Assembly (NCBI RefSeq): GCF_010111755.1
Contig: NC_088958.1
Coordinates: forward strand, 496,001 to 560,000
Reading direction: 5' to 3'
Origin: Nakaseomyces glabratus
Taxonomy: Eukaryota; Ascomycota; Saccharomycetes; Saccharomycetales; Saccharomycetaceae
DNA: 64,000 nt
Part shown: positions 22,360 through 32,272 of the stretch, piece by piece
Layout of the letters: every line of letters starts with the position of its first letter
Numbering within the stretch: the stretch's first letter is position 1
The notes under the pieces: model-generated
Seen by the model: the letters and a program-made list of their open reading frames with translations, nothing else
What the model was told of the DNA's origin: nothing
Database searches by the model: none
Translations under genes and position numbers: made by a program

Positions 22360-22737
22360 TATGCTGAATTGTTTTAGAAATTGACCAGATTGTTTTAATT
22401 TAGCAATTATTTTACTACATTTATGCACATTCTCAAACAAAATGAATTATAAACTTGAAGCGTATGTGATATAATGCAATTGTACGTCGTGACAGTAATT
22501 GGAATTTAGATATTAGATCACTTTGTCAAGAATGCTATAAATATTAATATTAATGTTATTATCATTGAGATTATAAACGTAGTATTATAACTTCTACGTA
22601 AATTAATAATTAATGCGAGTTGTCATATTAGAGTTAGTATGTTAGAAACCTCAGGTTTCTTAATTACGAAAAAGATCAAAATCGGTTGCTAGGTCAACAT
22701 CTTCTCAAAATATCAGACAAGACTGTCTTAAGATAGG
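22360..22737. other. YTA6-UBP16 intergenic region
   Basis: This 378 bp AT-rich interval holds the YTA6 3' end and the UBP16 promoter. It contains a TACTAAC on the minus strand (22634-22640), but no convincing donor site was found upstream of it, so an intron is not proposed. Nothing else is seen. Confidence 0.5.
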
Positions 22738-25050
22738 TTAGACCCCAGTGCTTCCATATTCAGTCGACCAATCATCAAACTGCTTCAAAGATTGTTGTGA
22801 CACACTTTTTTTAGTGGTAGCTAGTGCGTTTTTAAAGTCTTCAAATGTTACCCCTCTAATGGTCTCATTTTTAATATCCATCAGGCGATCACCAACTTCC
22901 CTGATGGGTTCCATGGCTGCTTCCTTTGCTAGTGCAGTTAAGTCCGATCCGGAATATCCCTCTGTCATCCTGGCTACCTCTTCGTATTCGCTTATTGTCA
23001 AGTTGTTGGGTTGTTTAGATAGTAGTTTGGTGATATGCATCAATCTAGTGTCGTAATCAGGTAAAGGTATGTATACTCTTCTAGAAAATCTTCTTCTAGC
23101 AGCCTCATCAATAGCCCAGGGTAGATTTGTAGCTGCCAAAACTAATACCCTGTTATCAGAGAGCCCTCCAGAGTTTTCGTTCTGAGCAACAATATTGGAT
23201 AACGAGGACCATTGAATCAAAACCTCAGTTTTTATTCTTCGTGATGATTCATTTTCATTATCGGATCTGGCTGTTAGTAACGAATCAATCTCATCAATAA
23301 AGATTATAGAAGGTGCTAATCTTTTTGCCAAGTAGAATAGCGCTCTTACTAGCTTTTCTGATTCACCCAAATATTTAGAAAGTAATGAGGATGCGCTAAT
23401 ACTAAAGAAGACTGAATTAGATTCGGTAGCAACTGCTTTTGCAATCATTGTTTTCCCTGTACCTGGTGGCCCAAATAAAAGCATACCTCTTATAGGTTCC
23501 CTTAAACCCTTAAACAAATCCGGTCTTAGAAATGGATATACAACAGCCTCTTTTAGTGAGTTTTTGGCGTTTCGTAAACCTGCTATATCATCCCAGTAGA
23601 CCTTTTCATCTACTACTAAAATGTCGTTTAGTATATGTTCACAAGCCATTTTATCAACTCCTTCCAAGGTATCCATGACACTCTGAATTCTTTCGTTCAT
23701 GTAACGTTTAGGAGACTCTGAACTTTTTGCTGGCCTCTTGCTATCTACCGATCTTCTAGGCTGATCTGCTAATACTGGCGATGAAGGAGCACTTTGAGAC
23801 TTCGTCCGTCTAATAGCTTTAGTGAAGACTTCCCTAGAATTACTATCTGTTGCTACCGACGTTTGTGCCTTTTTAGGTGCTTTGATATGAACCCTATTAA
23901 TAACAGGTTTTGTGTATTCATATCTTTTTTTTGGAGCATGATATGACTGCAACTTTGGTATGGTTGAAACAGGCTTTTTTAGCATAGTTGTAGCAGTACT
24001 AACAGGATACCTTTTGCGAATATCATCAGGTTGGAATTGTGTCCAGGCTACTTGTGCTGCTCTTCCAATATGAAAGCCATTATTCTTTCTCTCTGTTTGC
24101 CTGTCATGATCTCTATTAGCCGAACCCATATCAATAGACCTCCTGTTCATCACTATATCAGAACGGTCATTAGAACTTGACACTTGCTTTTTACCTCTGT
24201 TACTTACTGATGTTAGCTCAACTTCTTTCTGTCTTTCAAGTTTTTCTTGCCGCTCTCTTTCTTTCCTCTCCTGCTCTTTATGAAGTTCAATCTGACGTTG
24301 AACCTCTTTTCGTAGCCTTTCCTGCTCTTCCATCTCTTTCAGTTTAGCCTCTTCTTGTTCTTTTAAGGCCTTCTCTCTGGCCAATCTCTCTTCCCTCTCC
24401 CTTTCAAGTAGCTCTAATTCCTTACGTTTTAATTCCTCTTCTTCCAACTTACTTGCAACTTCAAGATCAACTTGCTGTCTTACCTGTAGGTCCATTAATT
24501 TCTTTCTCTGATTTTCTAGCTCTAGAAGTCTCTTTCTCTCAAGCTCTTGTTTCTCAGCTAACTTACGTTTTCTATTTTCCAGTATTCTCTCTGCTTCTTT
24601 GATGGCAGTAGAATCATCTAAGCTTTCATTTTTTATCTTTCTGGTGCTGTTACGTCTCCAGAGTTTTGTCAATGATCTTCCATTGGCTTGATCTTCTATA
24701 CCATTCAACGTTAGTTGAGCATCTCTCCTGGCCAATCTAATATCGTATCCTAAAAGTTGAAGATCCTCTACGCTTTCCTTCAACGTCGAGTCATTTTCGC
24801 CAACTGTAAGTATATTAGTCTTTAGTTTAAACGCTTTTTCAATTCTCTTCATACCATCATTTACATAATACAGGAGAGATTCCAAGGATTTTGAGAGTCT
24901 TGGCAGTTCAATGTTGTCCTTTTTCTCAATAGCGATATTTAAATTGTTTCTTAGGTTTTGGTATTGGTCTCTAGCTATGGAATGAAGTAAATTCAAAGAC
25001 TGCTCTAATGAGAATCCACTCGGTATGGCAAACTTCTCCGGCCCTATCAT
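22738..25050 (-). CDS. YTA6: AAA ATPase Yta6 (fidgetin/katanin/spastin-like group)
   Basis: Yta6 is a AAA ATPase of the microtubule-severing-like (meiotic clade) group, located at the cell cortex in S. cerevisiae. The protein has 770 residues (S. cerevisiae 754). The N-terminal about 130 residues are helical (MIT-like by appearance). A long Glu/Arg/Lys-rich coiled coil spans about 150-285, then a basic, Ser-rich linker. The AAA module starts near 480: Walker A GPPGTGKT at 527-534, Walker B IIFIDEID near 583-590, and the arginine-finger region DEAARRRFSRRVYIPLP. The C-terminal helix includes the family-type segment after FEDFKNAL. Synteny matches YPL074W. Confidence 0.95.
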   Translation of the reverse strand: MIGPEKFAIPSGFSLEQSLNLLHSIARDQYQNLRNNLNIAIEKKDNIELPRLSKSLESLLYYVNDGMKRIEKAFKLKTNILTVGENDSTLKESVEDLQLLGYDIRLARRDAQLTLNGIEDQANGRSLTKLWRRNSTRKIKNESLDDSTAIKEAERILENRKRKLAEKQELERKRLLELENQRKKLMDLQVRQQVDLEVASKLEEEELKRKELELLEREREERLAREKALKEQEEAKLKEMEEQERLRKEVQRQIELHKEQERKERERQEKLERQKEVELTSVSNRGKKQVSSSNDRSDIVMNRRSIDMGSANRDHDRQTERKNNGFHIGRAAQVAWTQFQPDDIRKRYPVSTATTMLKKPVSTIPKLQSYHAPKKRYEYTKPVINRVHIKAPKKAQTSVATDSNSREVFTKAIRRTKSQSAPSSPVLADQPRRSVDSKRPAKSSESPKRYMNERIQSVMDTLEGVDKMACEHILNDILVVDEKVYWDDIAGLRNAKNSLKEAVVYPFLRPDLFKGLREPIRGMLLFGPPGTGKTMIAKAVATESNSVFFSISASSLLSKYLGESEKLVRALFYLAKRLAPSIIFIDEIDSLLTARSDNENESSRRIKTEVLIQWSSLSNIVAQNENSGGLSDNRVLVLAATNLPWAIDEAARRRFSRRVYIPLPDYDTRLMHITKLLSKQPNNLTISEYEEVARMTEGYSGSDLTALAKEAAMEPIREVGDRLMDIKNETIRGVTFEDFKNALATTKKSVSQQSLKQFDDWSTEYGSTGV

Positions 25051-25829
25051 AATTGTATTTTGGATTTATAGAGCCTTGCTATTATGATCAAAGCTTTATT
25101 GGTAAACTCCGACAGTGAAATACTTTTAAAAAGTTAATATCGTTACAAAAGGAAGGTTTGCTGGTTTAATCTCAACAGTGAATAACAAATTTATGCTGGA
25201 AGAGAAAACCTAATCAAAAATAAAACAGTCAAACTAAAATTATCTAGAAAGTTTTAATAGATTTTCAATTTAGAGAAGTTATTCCCCTATTGTTCCTTCG
25301 TGAAATAATGCACTATTGAACTGATCTTCCTCACTAGATTAGAAAGATTGCTATACTGCTATTGCCGACAAATTCAAAAGGGAGAGTCTTGTATCAATTC
25401 TAGTGTAGTGTGAATGATTGTCCAAAGACCTGTACGCTAAAATACCATTCGCTAAGAATGTCTCATTTACTTAGCAAAACTCCCAAAAAAGAAAATTATG
25501 AATATACATTATTTCTCTACGGCAGGTCTTACCTGGAAATATAATGCCTAAGACATTGACAACAGATGATCTGCAAAAAATTGCCAGCTGATGAGACATT
25601 TTTACGCAATTGAAGACATTTAAGTAAGGATAGGGACTGTCGGAGCTTAAATAAGAGTACTAATGAAGAGAAGAGTATTACTAAAGGGCTTTATCTATTC
25701 TATAAGATTCTAATTATATAAATATTCATGAAATAAACTAAAAAAAGATCTATATACTATAACTTTATTTTACAACTTATTTCCAAGTAACTTGAAAAAA
25801 AAAAATACGATCGACTTTGCGACACTAAT
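25051..25829. other. GCR1-YTA6 intergenic region
   Basis: This 779 bp AT-rich interval holds the GCR1 3' end and the YTA6 promoter, both minus-strand. An A-run at about 25795-25804 lies just past the GCR1 stop. No RNA gene or further frame is apparent. Confidence 0.5.
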
Positions 25830-28800
25830 CTACGCTGTCTCGTCCTTGTCGTTAAATTCATTATTCGTAACATTGTCATTATGCTCATTGTTCCTATCAT
25901 CATCTGCATCAGCATTTTTTGGTAAGGTATTACCAACCTCAGCATCTTCTTGCCTAGGGGAACTGTTTTTTTCGGAAGAGCTTGAACTTTCCCTCTCTAT
26001 ACTAGTTGTAGTTGGATTCTCTATCGGGTTATTGAAAGTTTGCTTTGCAATCATGTTAGGTCTTTGGCTATCAGTAACTGAAGAATGTGATTCGTTAGTC
26101 GTGGTAACATTTCTATCCGCAGGCCCATGTTGACGTTTACAGTAACGTATCTTCTCTTCCTCCGTCATTGCTCGTACTTGCCAGTTATTGAAGTTCTCGA
26201 ATATGCATATCTCATTATTTTCTTTGATCAATTTACGGAAGTAAACTGACAAAGAGTTTAAAGTCAGTGCATTGTTGATCCTAAACCTTTCCAGATCACC
26301 AACAATTATCTTTCTAATATCTTCTCGAGGTTGATTCGGGTTGGTGAATCTACCTAATTTAATACCACGATCACATTCAGTCTCGATATAATCAATAATC
26401 ACTCTTCTTGTCGGGAAAAAATGGGAGTCATCACTAACTTTCCAGCGCCTATACCCATAGTCTTCAATGAGCTTTCTAATAGAAGGTTGGCCATTTAAGC
26501 CGATATACCATTCGGCATATAAATCCCATATTGTTTTATTGTCTCTAGACAATTTGTATTTGAGAGGTGGCAAGTGTTCTGGTTTAGAAGCCCCATCTCC
26601 TTTTCTCCTTTTTTGTGTTTCCATTTTCTTATTCTTTTCTATATCATCCCTTGATGATTTCCCTTCATATCCTTTTTCCAGAGTATGTTGTAAATTGGAA
26701 TGTCCAGGGGCGGGTATAGTATGCATGACTTCGACTGATAAATCAGGATCTACAATGGTGCTAGCTCTTGATGCTAATTGAGGTTTAGGTAATTGATTGC
26801 TGTCTATGGCTGATTGAGCATCAGGAGATGGTGGTAAACTAGTGGTTGACTCCGTTATAGGTAACGTAGGCCTTTCAACAAGTTTTTTTAGAGCACCTTG
26901 CTGTCTTCTATGTGAAATTGTGGTATTGACAGGCAGTATTGGGACATTTGGTGATAATGGCTTGATTATAGTTTCCTCTCTTGAGGCTGCTTTGTATGGA
27001 ATATCGCTTAAAATACGATTAAAACTTCCATCTGTGAACGTACCTTGATTTCCACCAGGTGAGTTATATTGACCTGTCATGAAAAATTTTTTATCAATAG
27101 AATTGTTCCTATTACTACGAGGGGAATCCATAATGTTAGATCCGTTAACGCTAGATCCTCCAACTCTTGGACTTGCAACAGACTTAGATAGCAATGAATC
27201 AAGTGCATTTTGTGAGGGTGTTGATTTATCCTCCAGTCTATACCTCTTGTTATAAGGTGAGTCAGGCTGCATATTTATGGAAGGAGAATATGGACTAGCC
27301 CCACCGTTTGCATTATTCATAGGCACATTTACGATATTGCTAGTAGCAGCCTGATGACTCGGAAATGGTAGCTTCCTTTTTTGAGCTTCAGAATTCTGTA
27401 GCTTACTTTGAAGAGAGTTGAATGTTCCAATTGGTGCCAATTGTGAACTTTCTAGCCCCTTCTGTTGGGAGGTATCATCTGCTGAGTGAACCAACTGATT
27501 AATGAGCTGGGAATTTAATGCATTTTTGTCTAAAATAATAATGTTTCCTTCCCCATTAACTGAGTTTCCCATGCTTCTATCTCTAGTTTGGTTTTCACCA
27601 TTAGCAATCTTCCTTTGAAGTTGCAAGATTTGATTACACATGGAAGTCACAGAATTTAGGTCAGATTTCAGCTGCGTTATTTCTTGGCTTAGTCTTATGT
27701 TTTCTGTGGTCAATTTTTTTGACAGTGAAACGAACTGAGATTCTATCATCTTTTCTAGAACGCTATTATTAATATATCCATTTTGTGTTCCTTCTCTTGA
27801 AATGCTCTGTAGGTTTGTATCGTAGGAATTGGGTTGAAAATCCGAGCCCTGTCTTTCCATCATAAATTCATCTTCTGAGCTTGATTTGAATTGCTCATTT
27901 TCAAAAAGTTCAGGAATGAATTTTGATATAAATTCCACAATTTTAGGCAGTAGCATGCTATGCTGACTTAGGTACCGTAAATCTTGTATTATTACCTTGC
28001 CCATGAACTCGAACAGTTCACAGAGAGAAAACAATTTGTAGTTTGTCCTGTCTATTAATAACATATCCTGTTTAAGAGCTGGTAGCCATGGGAAAACTAA
28101 CTCAATCATATCTGGAGATGGGTGGAAAATTTCAGATCTAAGAATTTTAGTATTTTGACTTAACTGCTGGTGATCTGGATTTTCGTTATTCACTAGTTTC
28201 GCATTTGGATCAATAAAGTTGGAATCTAAAAGTGAAATTAAATGATAGTTGTTAATTGTAATTGGCGGATTGGGATGGCTCCATCTAATCACAAAATACA
28301 CTGCTAGCGCAAATATTGGGCATCTTGAGATATCAGGGTTTCTGGACACTGTGTTGAAATATTGGTACGGTTGCATTGCTGTAGTTTCATTTAATTTTCG
28401 CAACGTTAATGAATCTTGATATGTCTGATCGACTATTAAGTCCACTAATTTTAAAGATGCTAAGTCACTTGAATTCGCCTTGAAATATGATTGGAGAATA
28501 TATTGTGATATGGCATAGAAGTTTGTCGTAGTATCAGCTGAATTTATATTCGAATGTTCCTCCTGTTTTAATAATAATGATTTTAATTTATTGTTAGTAA
28601 TGTCGACTTGTTTAGGCGAGGTTGCATCTTCATTGAATTTCCTAGCATCGATAGTCTCTTGAGCTGGGTTTGTTTGGTTTTCAGATATTACATTCCAGTT
28701 TTGCTTCTGTTTGTCATTATTAGTTGTTGGAATAGTTCTAGGCATAGCAAATATAGATGTACTCAAGCTTGGTGCTGACATACCCCTATTCAAATTAGAA

Positions 28801-28883
28801 ACAGACTCTTCATCAGCTTTATTGGTTTTTGATACATTCGTAGTATCACCTTTTGTAATCGGCGATAGTCCAAGAAAGTTCAT
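25830..28883 (-). CDS. GCR1: Glycolytic transcriptional activator Gcr1; frame contains a hidden 3' splice site
   Basis: Gcr1 activates glycolytic and ribosomal-protein genes with Rap1 and Gcr2, binding CWTCC. The continuous ATG-to-stop frame is 1017 codons. The part homologous to S. cerevisiae Gcr1 starts near residue 118 (NFYAISQYILQSYF). Next come a conserved N-terminal domain (SLTLRKLNE, CPIFALAVYFVIRWSHPNPPI in parts), a leucine-zipper-like helix (LSKKLTTENIRLSQEITQLK), a Ser/Asn-rich middle and the DNA-binding domain near 790-920 (TIWDLYAEWYIGLNG, HFFPTRR). About 85 Ser/Asn/Glu-rich residues extend beyond the usual C-terminus. The first 107 codons are probably intronic: splicing the ATG at 30012-30014 to 28562 gives 911 residues. 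The 1017-residue form would need an intronic start. Confidence 0.93.
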   Translation of the reverse strand: MNFLGLSPITKGDTTNVSKTNKADEESVSNLNRGMSAPSLSTSIFAMPRTIPTTNNDKQKQNWNVISENQTNPAQETIDARKFNEDATSPKQVDITNNKLKSLLLKQEEHSNINSADTTTNFYAISQYILQSYFKANSSDLASLKLVDLIVDQTYQDSLTLRKLNETTAMQPYQYFNTVSRNPDISRCPIFALAVYFVIRWSHPNPPITINNYHLISLLDSNFIDPNAKLVNNENPDHQQLSQNTKILRSEIFHPSPDMIELVFPWLPALKQDMLLIDRTNYKLFSLCELFEFMGKVIIQDLRYLSQHSMLLPKIVEFISKFIPELFENEQFKSSSEDEFMMERQGSDFQPNSYDTNLQSISREGTQNGYINNSVLEKMIESQFVSLSKKLTTENIRLSQEITQLKSDLNSVTSMCNQILQLQRKIANGENQTRDRSMGNSVNGEGNIIILDKNALNSQLINQLVHSADDTSQQKGLESSQLAPIGTFNSLQSKLQNSEAQKRKLPFPSHQAATSNIVNVPMNNANGGASPYSPSINMQPDSPYNKRYRLEDKSTPSQNALDSLLSKSVASPRVGGSSVNGSNIMDSPRSNRNNSIDKKFFMTGQYNSPGGNQGTFTDGSFNRILSDIPYKAASREETIIKPLSPNVPILPVNTTISHRRQQGALKKLVERPTLPITESTTSLPPSPDAQSAIDSNQLPKPQLASRASTIVDPDLSVEVMHTIPAPGHSNLQHTLEKGYEGKSSRDDIEKNKKMETQKRRKGDGASKPEHLPPLKYKLSRDNKTIWDLYAEWYIGLNGQPSIRKLIEDYGYRRWKVSDDSHFFPTRRVIIDYIETECDRGIKLGRFTNPNQPREDIRKIIVGDLERFRINNALTLNSLSVYFRKLIKENNEICIFENFNNWQVRAMTEEEKIRYCKRQHGPADRNVTTTNESHSSVTDSQRPNMIAKQTFNNPIENPTTTSIERESSSSSEKNSSPRQEDAEVGNTLPKNADADDDRNNEHNDNVTNNEFNDKDETA

Positions 28884-30011
28884 AATAAATGCGAAAGCAC
28901 TTTAACTAAGACTTTATCCTCAGTCTTCCTAACTTAATTCGGCTTTGTATGAAAAATGGTTAACTATCAATGATATCACCTTGTATTTCTTAATAAAGTT
29001 GTTTGTTGAGATCAACACCTTGAACTTTAATCTCCACTCTCCCAAAATCGTCTTACTCGTCTAGATTCGGCTCTAATCAGATTCTCTCAATACCCACTGC
29101 TTTATGTCTGCTTACCTCGGTCTTGTCTAGAAATGGAAGATTGAAGGCCAGATTTGCTTTTCTTTTGTGTGATCAAAAATGGGATAAAACTATTTACAAT
29201 TGATTGTTTCGAGGAAATTTTGGAATTGGATGGAAGCTTTCACTATAAGGCCATGTTCCAATAATACTGTCTGAACTAGTACTTATAATGGGAACACTGT
29301 CGGTCTCTATAATCTAGCTAATCTTCTCGTGGCGCGTAAATAAAAGTGAAAATAAATACTTTTAGGGCCACTTTTGGTAATTTATGGCACACTCAAATCA
29401 ATGATGGCACAATAGTTTGATAAATGAATTGGGTTAACTTGATTTTGCAGTCTATAATTTTTATTATTCAATGGAACAATGAAATAACAAAAAATCAAAA
29501 TAAATGCTATTATCGAAATTAAGGTAGAATAGATAATGAGGAAATGAATTGGCCAAAGAACAAAAAAAAGGAAATTTTCATCGGACTCTGAGGGATTAGA
29601 GTAAAGGGTAAGTAATTGGCTATTGATTTTATGCTCAACATATACTTTTTCTAATCTGATCACTTGATTTGAGACTTTACTTTCTGTTCTTGGGATCACA
29701 GCATATTTTCTCTTCCTTTTTCCGTTCTGTCTTCAATACCAAGATAAAAATTGATTTGCTTTCTGAGCGAAGCTACACTAATTTAATGAACCATGTCTAG
29801 AAGAATAAATTGCGGAGAGAGTTCTTTGAAAATATGTAAGTAACTTGATTATAGGAACATGCTGAAAGCCGGCTAACAAAATGGAGAGGACAAGATAGTA
29901 AACAATAATAACAATATGACAGCACGTAATGAACAAACAAAAGCCATTTGGGCAATGCTAGGGAAAAAAAAGAAAGAATGCATTCCAAAAAGGAATACAA
30001 ATTGAACATAC
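28563..30011 (-). other. GCR1 intron (1449 nt); exon 1 is only the ATG at 30012-30014
   Basis: On the minus strand the sequence reads ATG then GTATGT (30011-30006), a perfect yeast donor. A perfect TACTAAC branch site is at 28599-28593. The first AG after it gives the acceptor CAG at 28565-28563, 31 nt from the branch A. Joining ATG to exon 2 at 28562 continues in frame as MEEHSNINSADTTTNFYAISQ and aligns with the S. cerevisiae Gcr1 N-terminus. S. cerevisiae GCR1 is known to have a long intron beside its start codon. An unspliced reading from 30014 stops after 18 codons. CWTCC motifs lie in the intron at 29135-29139 and 29228-29236. Confidence 0.88.
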
Positions 30012-30014
30012 CAT

Positions 30015-31435
30015 TGTAAAAGTAGATTGTGACAATAATGAAAGAAAACAACGAAGAGTATAAAGGTGGGATCAATAGGATTTCTTCTGGAGCTTAATGT
30101 GAATGATTACTCTGAAACTGCTAATTACTAGCCACTGATAGCAAAAGCAGATTCCGAGCTTGTTTTTCACAACTTCTTACTCTTGTGATGTAGTCAGAGT
30201 ATTGTGCACACTTTTTGCAAAATGATGCAAAACTTAATACGTAATAGAGAATTAAAAGAAAAAAATCGATACCGCAGAGTAATTTAGGTAACACAAAGAT
30301 TATAGTCGCAAGACGAAGTTATTATTGTAGCACTATAGGAGCAATACTGTTACGTAATTCGCTCTCTGAGACAACTTATGAATTCTATTCTTTTTGCTAG
30401 CTGGAAGTATGCCAGATTCAAAGATTAGAGCTTTAGCGCCTTAGTAAACTGAGTTGTTTGTTACCTTCTCTTGATGTCTGATTGGTGAGGGGATACTACC
30501 ACGAGACGCGACTGTATATTTTGCAACAAGGTCTGATTTGAAAAAGAATATCTGTCTGTGGGTGACTTACAAGGGCGCAATACTTGTGTCACGCCGATGA
30601 AATCGAGCCTAATCTGCTGGTTGTGTTTTCGGTATTTCGTATTTTCACTGGAATCCGGGCACAGAGAAATTAACGTTGATGAAGCAACTTAGCTACTGTC
30701 CGTCGCTAATTTCGAGTTCTAGTTGGTGGTAATACTTACACCGACAATACTGTTGGATGGGGGATGGGTTCCTCTAAAATTGCACGTTTACTAGTGGAAA
30801 ACACTAAAATGTAAAATTGGATTCCAGAAAAGCGCAAAACAATGAGAAATACAAAACAGGAATCCGGGCTTCCTATATATACTTTTTTTTTTCCTCATTA
30901 CTTTACTTCTCCGATTACCTCTTGGGTTCTGACGCGTATTCTGTGTGTCTCCCATAGAGGTACGTAGCAAAGTTCTGTTCCTCCTCTCTTATTAGTAGGT
31001 TCCTCTCCTTGAGCCCTACGTTCGTACTTCAGCTTCTGTGGGATTCCTCTAATAATAGCAAATTTTCTTCAAAAAAAAAAGAAAAACGGGATATATCCAA
31101 CGAATTGCACTCGTTTCTTGTGGACTTCTGCTTCCCTTTCACTGGTTGTCGATCGTTTGTTTCTTGTTATTATTAACCCTAGGGTTTGTCAAAAGCAAGG
31201 CACCACTATATGAAACAAACCCTAAATTAGTTACTTCGATTTAGGTCTTAGTAAATGCTAGGTCTATGTTTATTCGGACTAGGGTATGATAGGGTTATAC
31301 TGTGATAGAATCACTTTAGGCTCAACTTTATAAATGATAGCTCCAATAGTCATCCTGTTTTCAACATGATCCTATTATTACAAGAATAACAATCTTTATT
31401 AAGACAGCATGCCATTTTAATTTGAAATAAATCAG
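30015..31435. promoter_or_regulatory. GCR1 promoter and GPI2 3' region
   Basis: This 1.4 kb interval lies between GPI2 (3' end) and the GCR1 initiator ATG. It contains a TATATATA at 30874-30881; TGATTGGT at 30479-30486, a Hap2/3/4/5-type CCAAT match; an 11-bp direct repeat GGAATCCGGGC at 30650-30660 and 30859-30869; and a cluster of TAGGG/CCCTA motifs at 31175-31297 (listed separately). If TATATATA is used, the GCR1 leader would be several hundred nucleotides long. No further coding frame is convincing. Confidence 0.5.
31175..31297. promoter_or_regulatory. Cluster of Tbf1-type TAGGG/CCCTA motifs
   Basis: The cluster has a perfect palindrome AACCCTAGGGTT at 31175-31186, AAACCCTAA at 31217-31225, CTAGGGTA at 31279-31286 and TAGGGTTA at 31290-31297. 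ARCCCTAA is the known Tbf1 consensus in yeasts. The cluster is about 1.2 kb upstream of the GCR1 ATG and 140 bp past the GPI2 stop. It could serve GCR1 or an unannotated short RNA. Confidence 0.45.
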
Positions 31436-32272
31436 TTATCTATCTATAATGGGTTTTGCAGGATCCCATCCAGAAAGTAACGCATTATCGTATCTATGGT
31501 AATGTAACTTCCAGTAGATAAACCATTTGGGGAATAGCAATTGGAAAGCGATGGCCACGGCCAGTGTAGACACCATATATGTTATGCCAAGTGTTGTTGT
31601 CACAAATGTATATACTGTTATGTGTGTGCCAAGGGAAAACAAGATGTTATGAGGCGAAACTAATGTTGGAAGGACGATATTGATTTCAACACATAGCAAC
31701 ATGAAACAAAATACCTCCGTTGTGGTAGGTAATCTTGATGCAAGCACTGCGACATTAGCCAGTAATATATTTGTTGACAAATTTGTTGGTGTATTATTCT
31801 CTGTTTTCGAAGATGAGTTGACATATAAGTACGACACAGAGAGCCAGAAGGATAATGTCCAAATTGAATCTGACGCCGAAGTCCTAGATAGTGACTTGAT
31901 CACGGGTGAGAGGATTAGCATTGTAAAAGTAATGAGCATCGATGATTTGAAAGTCAAGAGCCGATGACTTCTCTGGTTCACCACATATAATAATGTTACT
32001 AAGGCAGTCATTCCAATACAGGGCGGTAGAGGGTCTCTTTCGTAGTAGTATAGGTAGCAAAAAACCACATAGACAAAGGAAGTATTCATTACCAAGTGGT
32101 AGAAAGACAAGAAATCTTGTCTTATTATTCGTTGATCTATGATCTGTCTGTCTGCATTGTTGTATTTGCTAGCTTGTATCTCTTTCAAAAGTACATAAAA
32201 TTCGGAATCAGTATGGTTATCTGGATAATCTTGTTGTTTCCACAATTTCCTCTCCCAAGGTGCTTTTGACAT
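31436..32272 (-). CDS. GPI2: GPI-GlcNAc transferase subunit Gpi2 (PIG-C)
   Basis: Gpi2 is an ER membrane subunit of the complex that transfers N-acetylglucosamine to phosphatidylinositol, the first step of GPI-anchor synthesis. The protein has 278 residues (S. cerevisiae 280). It starts MSKAPWERKLWKQQDYPDN, the characteristic PIG-C N-terminal signature with W-KxLWxxQ-YPDN character. Multiple hydrophobic segments follow from about residue 55 to 255 (at least six). Synteny matches YPL076W. It is divergent from the YPL077C-like gene across 262 bp. Confidence 0.95.
   Translation of the reverse strand: MSKAPWERKLWKQQDYPDNHTDSEFYVLLKEIQASKYNNADRQIIDQRIIRQDFLSFYHLVMNTSFVYVVFCYLYYYERDPLPPCIGMTALVTLLYVVNQRSHRLLTFKSSMLITFTMLILSPVIKSLSRTSASDSIWTLSFWLSVSYLYVNSSSKTENNTPTNLSTNILLANVAVLASRLPTTTEVFCFMLLCVEINIVLPTLVSPHNILFSLGTHITVYTFVTTTLGITYMVSTLAVAIAFQLLFPKWFIYWKLHYHRYDNALLSGWDPAKPIIDR

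Noticed and set aside
22634..22640. TACTAAC on the minus strand upstream of UBP16, suggesting a 5' intron.
   Set aside because: No GTATGT-type donor was found between YTA6 and this site, and the first ATG downstream already gives a normal-length Ubp16.
29382..30075. Two minus-strand frames of 92 and 105 codons with hydrophobic stretches inside the GCR1 intron.
   Set aside because: Neither begins with ATG (TTG and GTG). Hydrophobic runs are expected from T-rich intron sequence.
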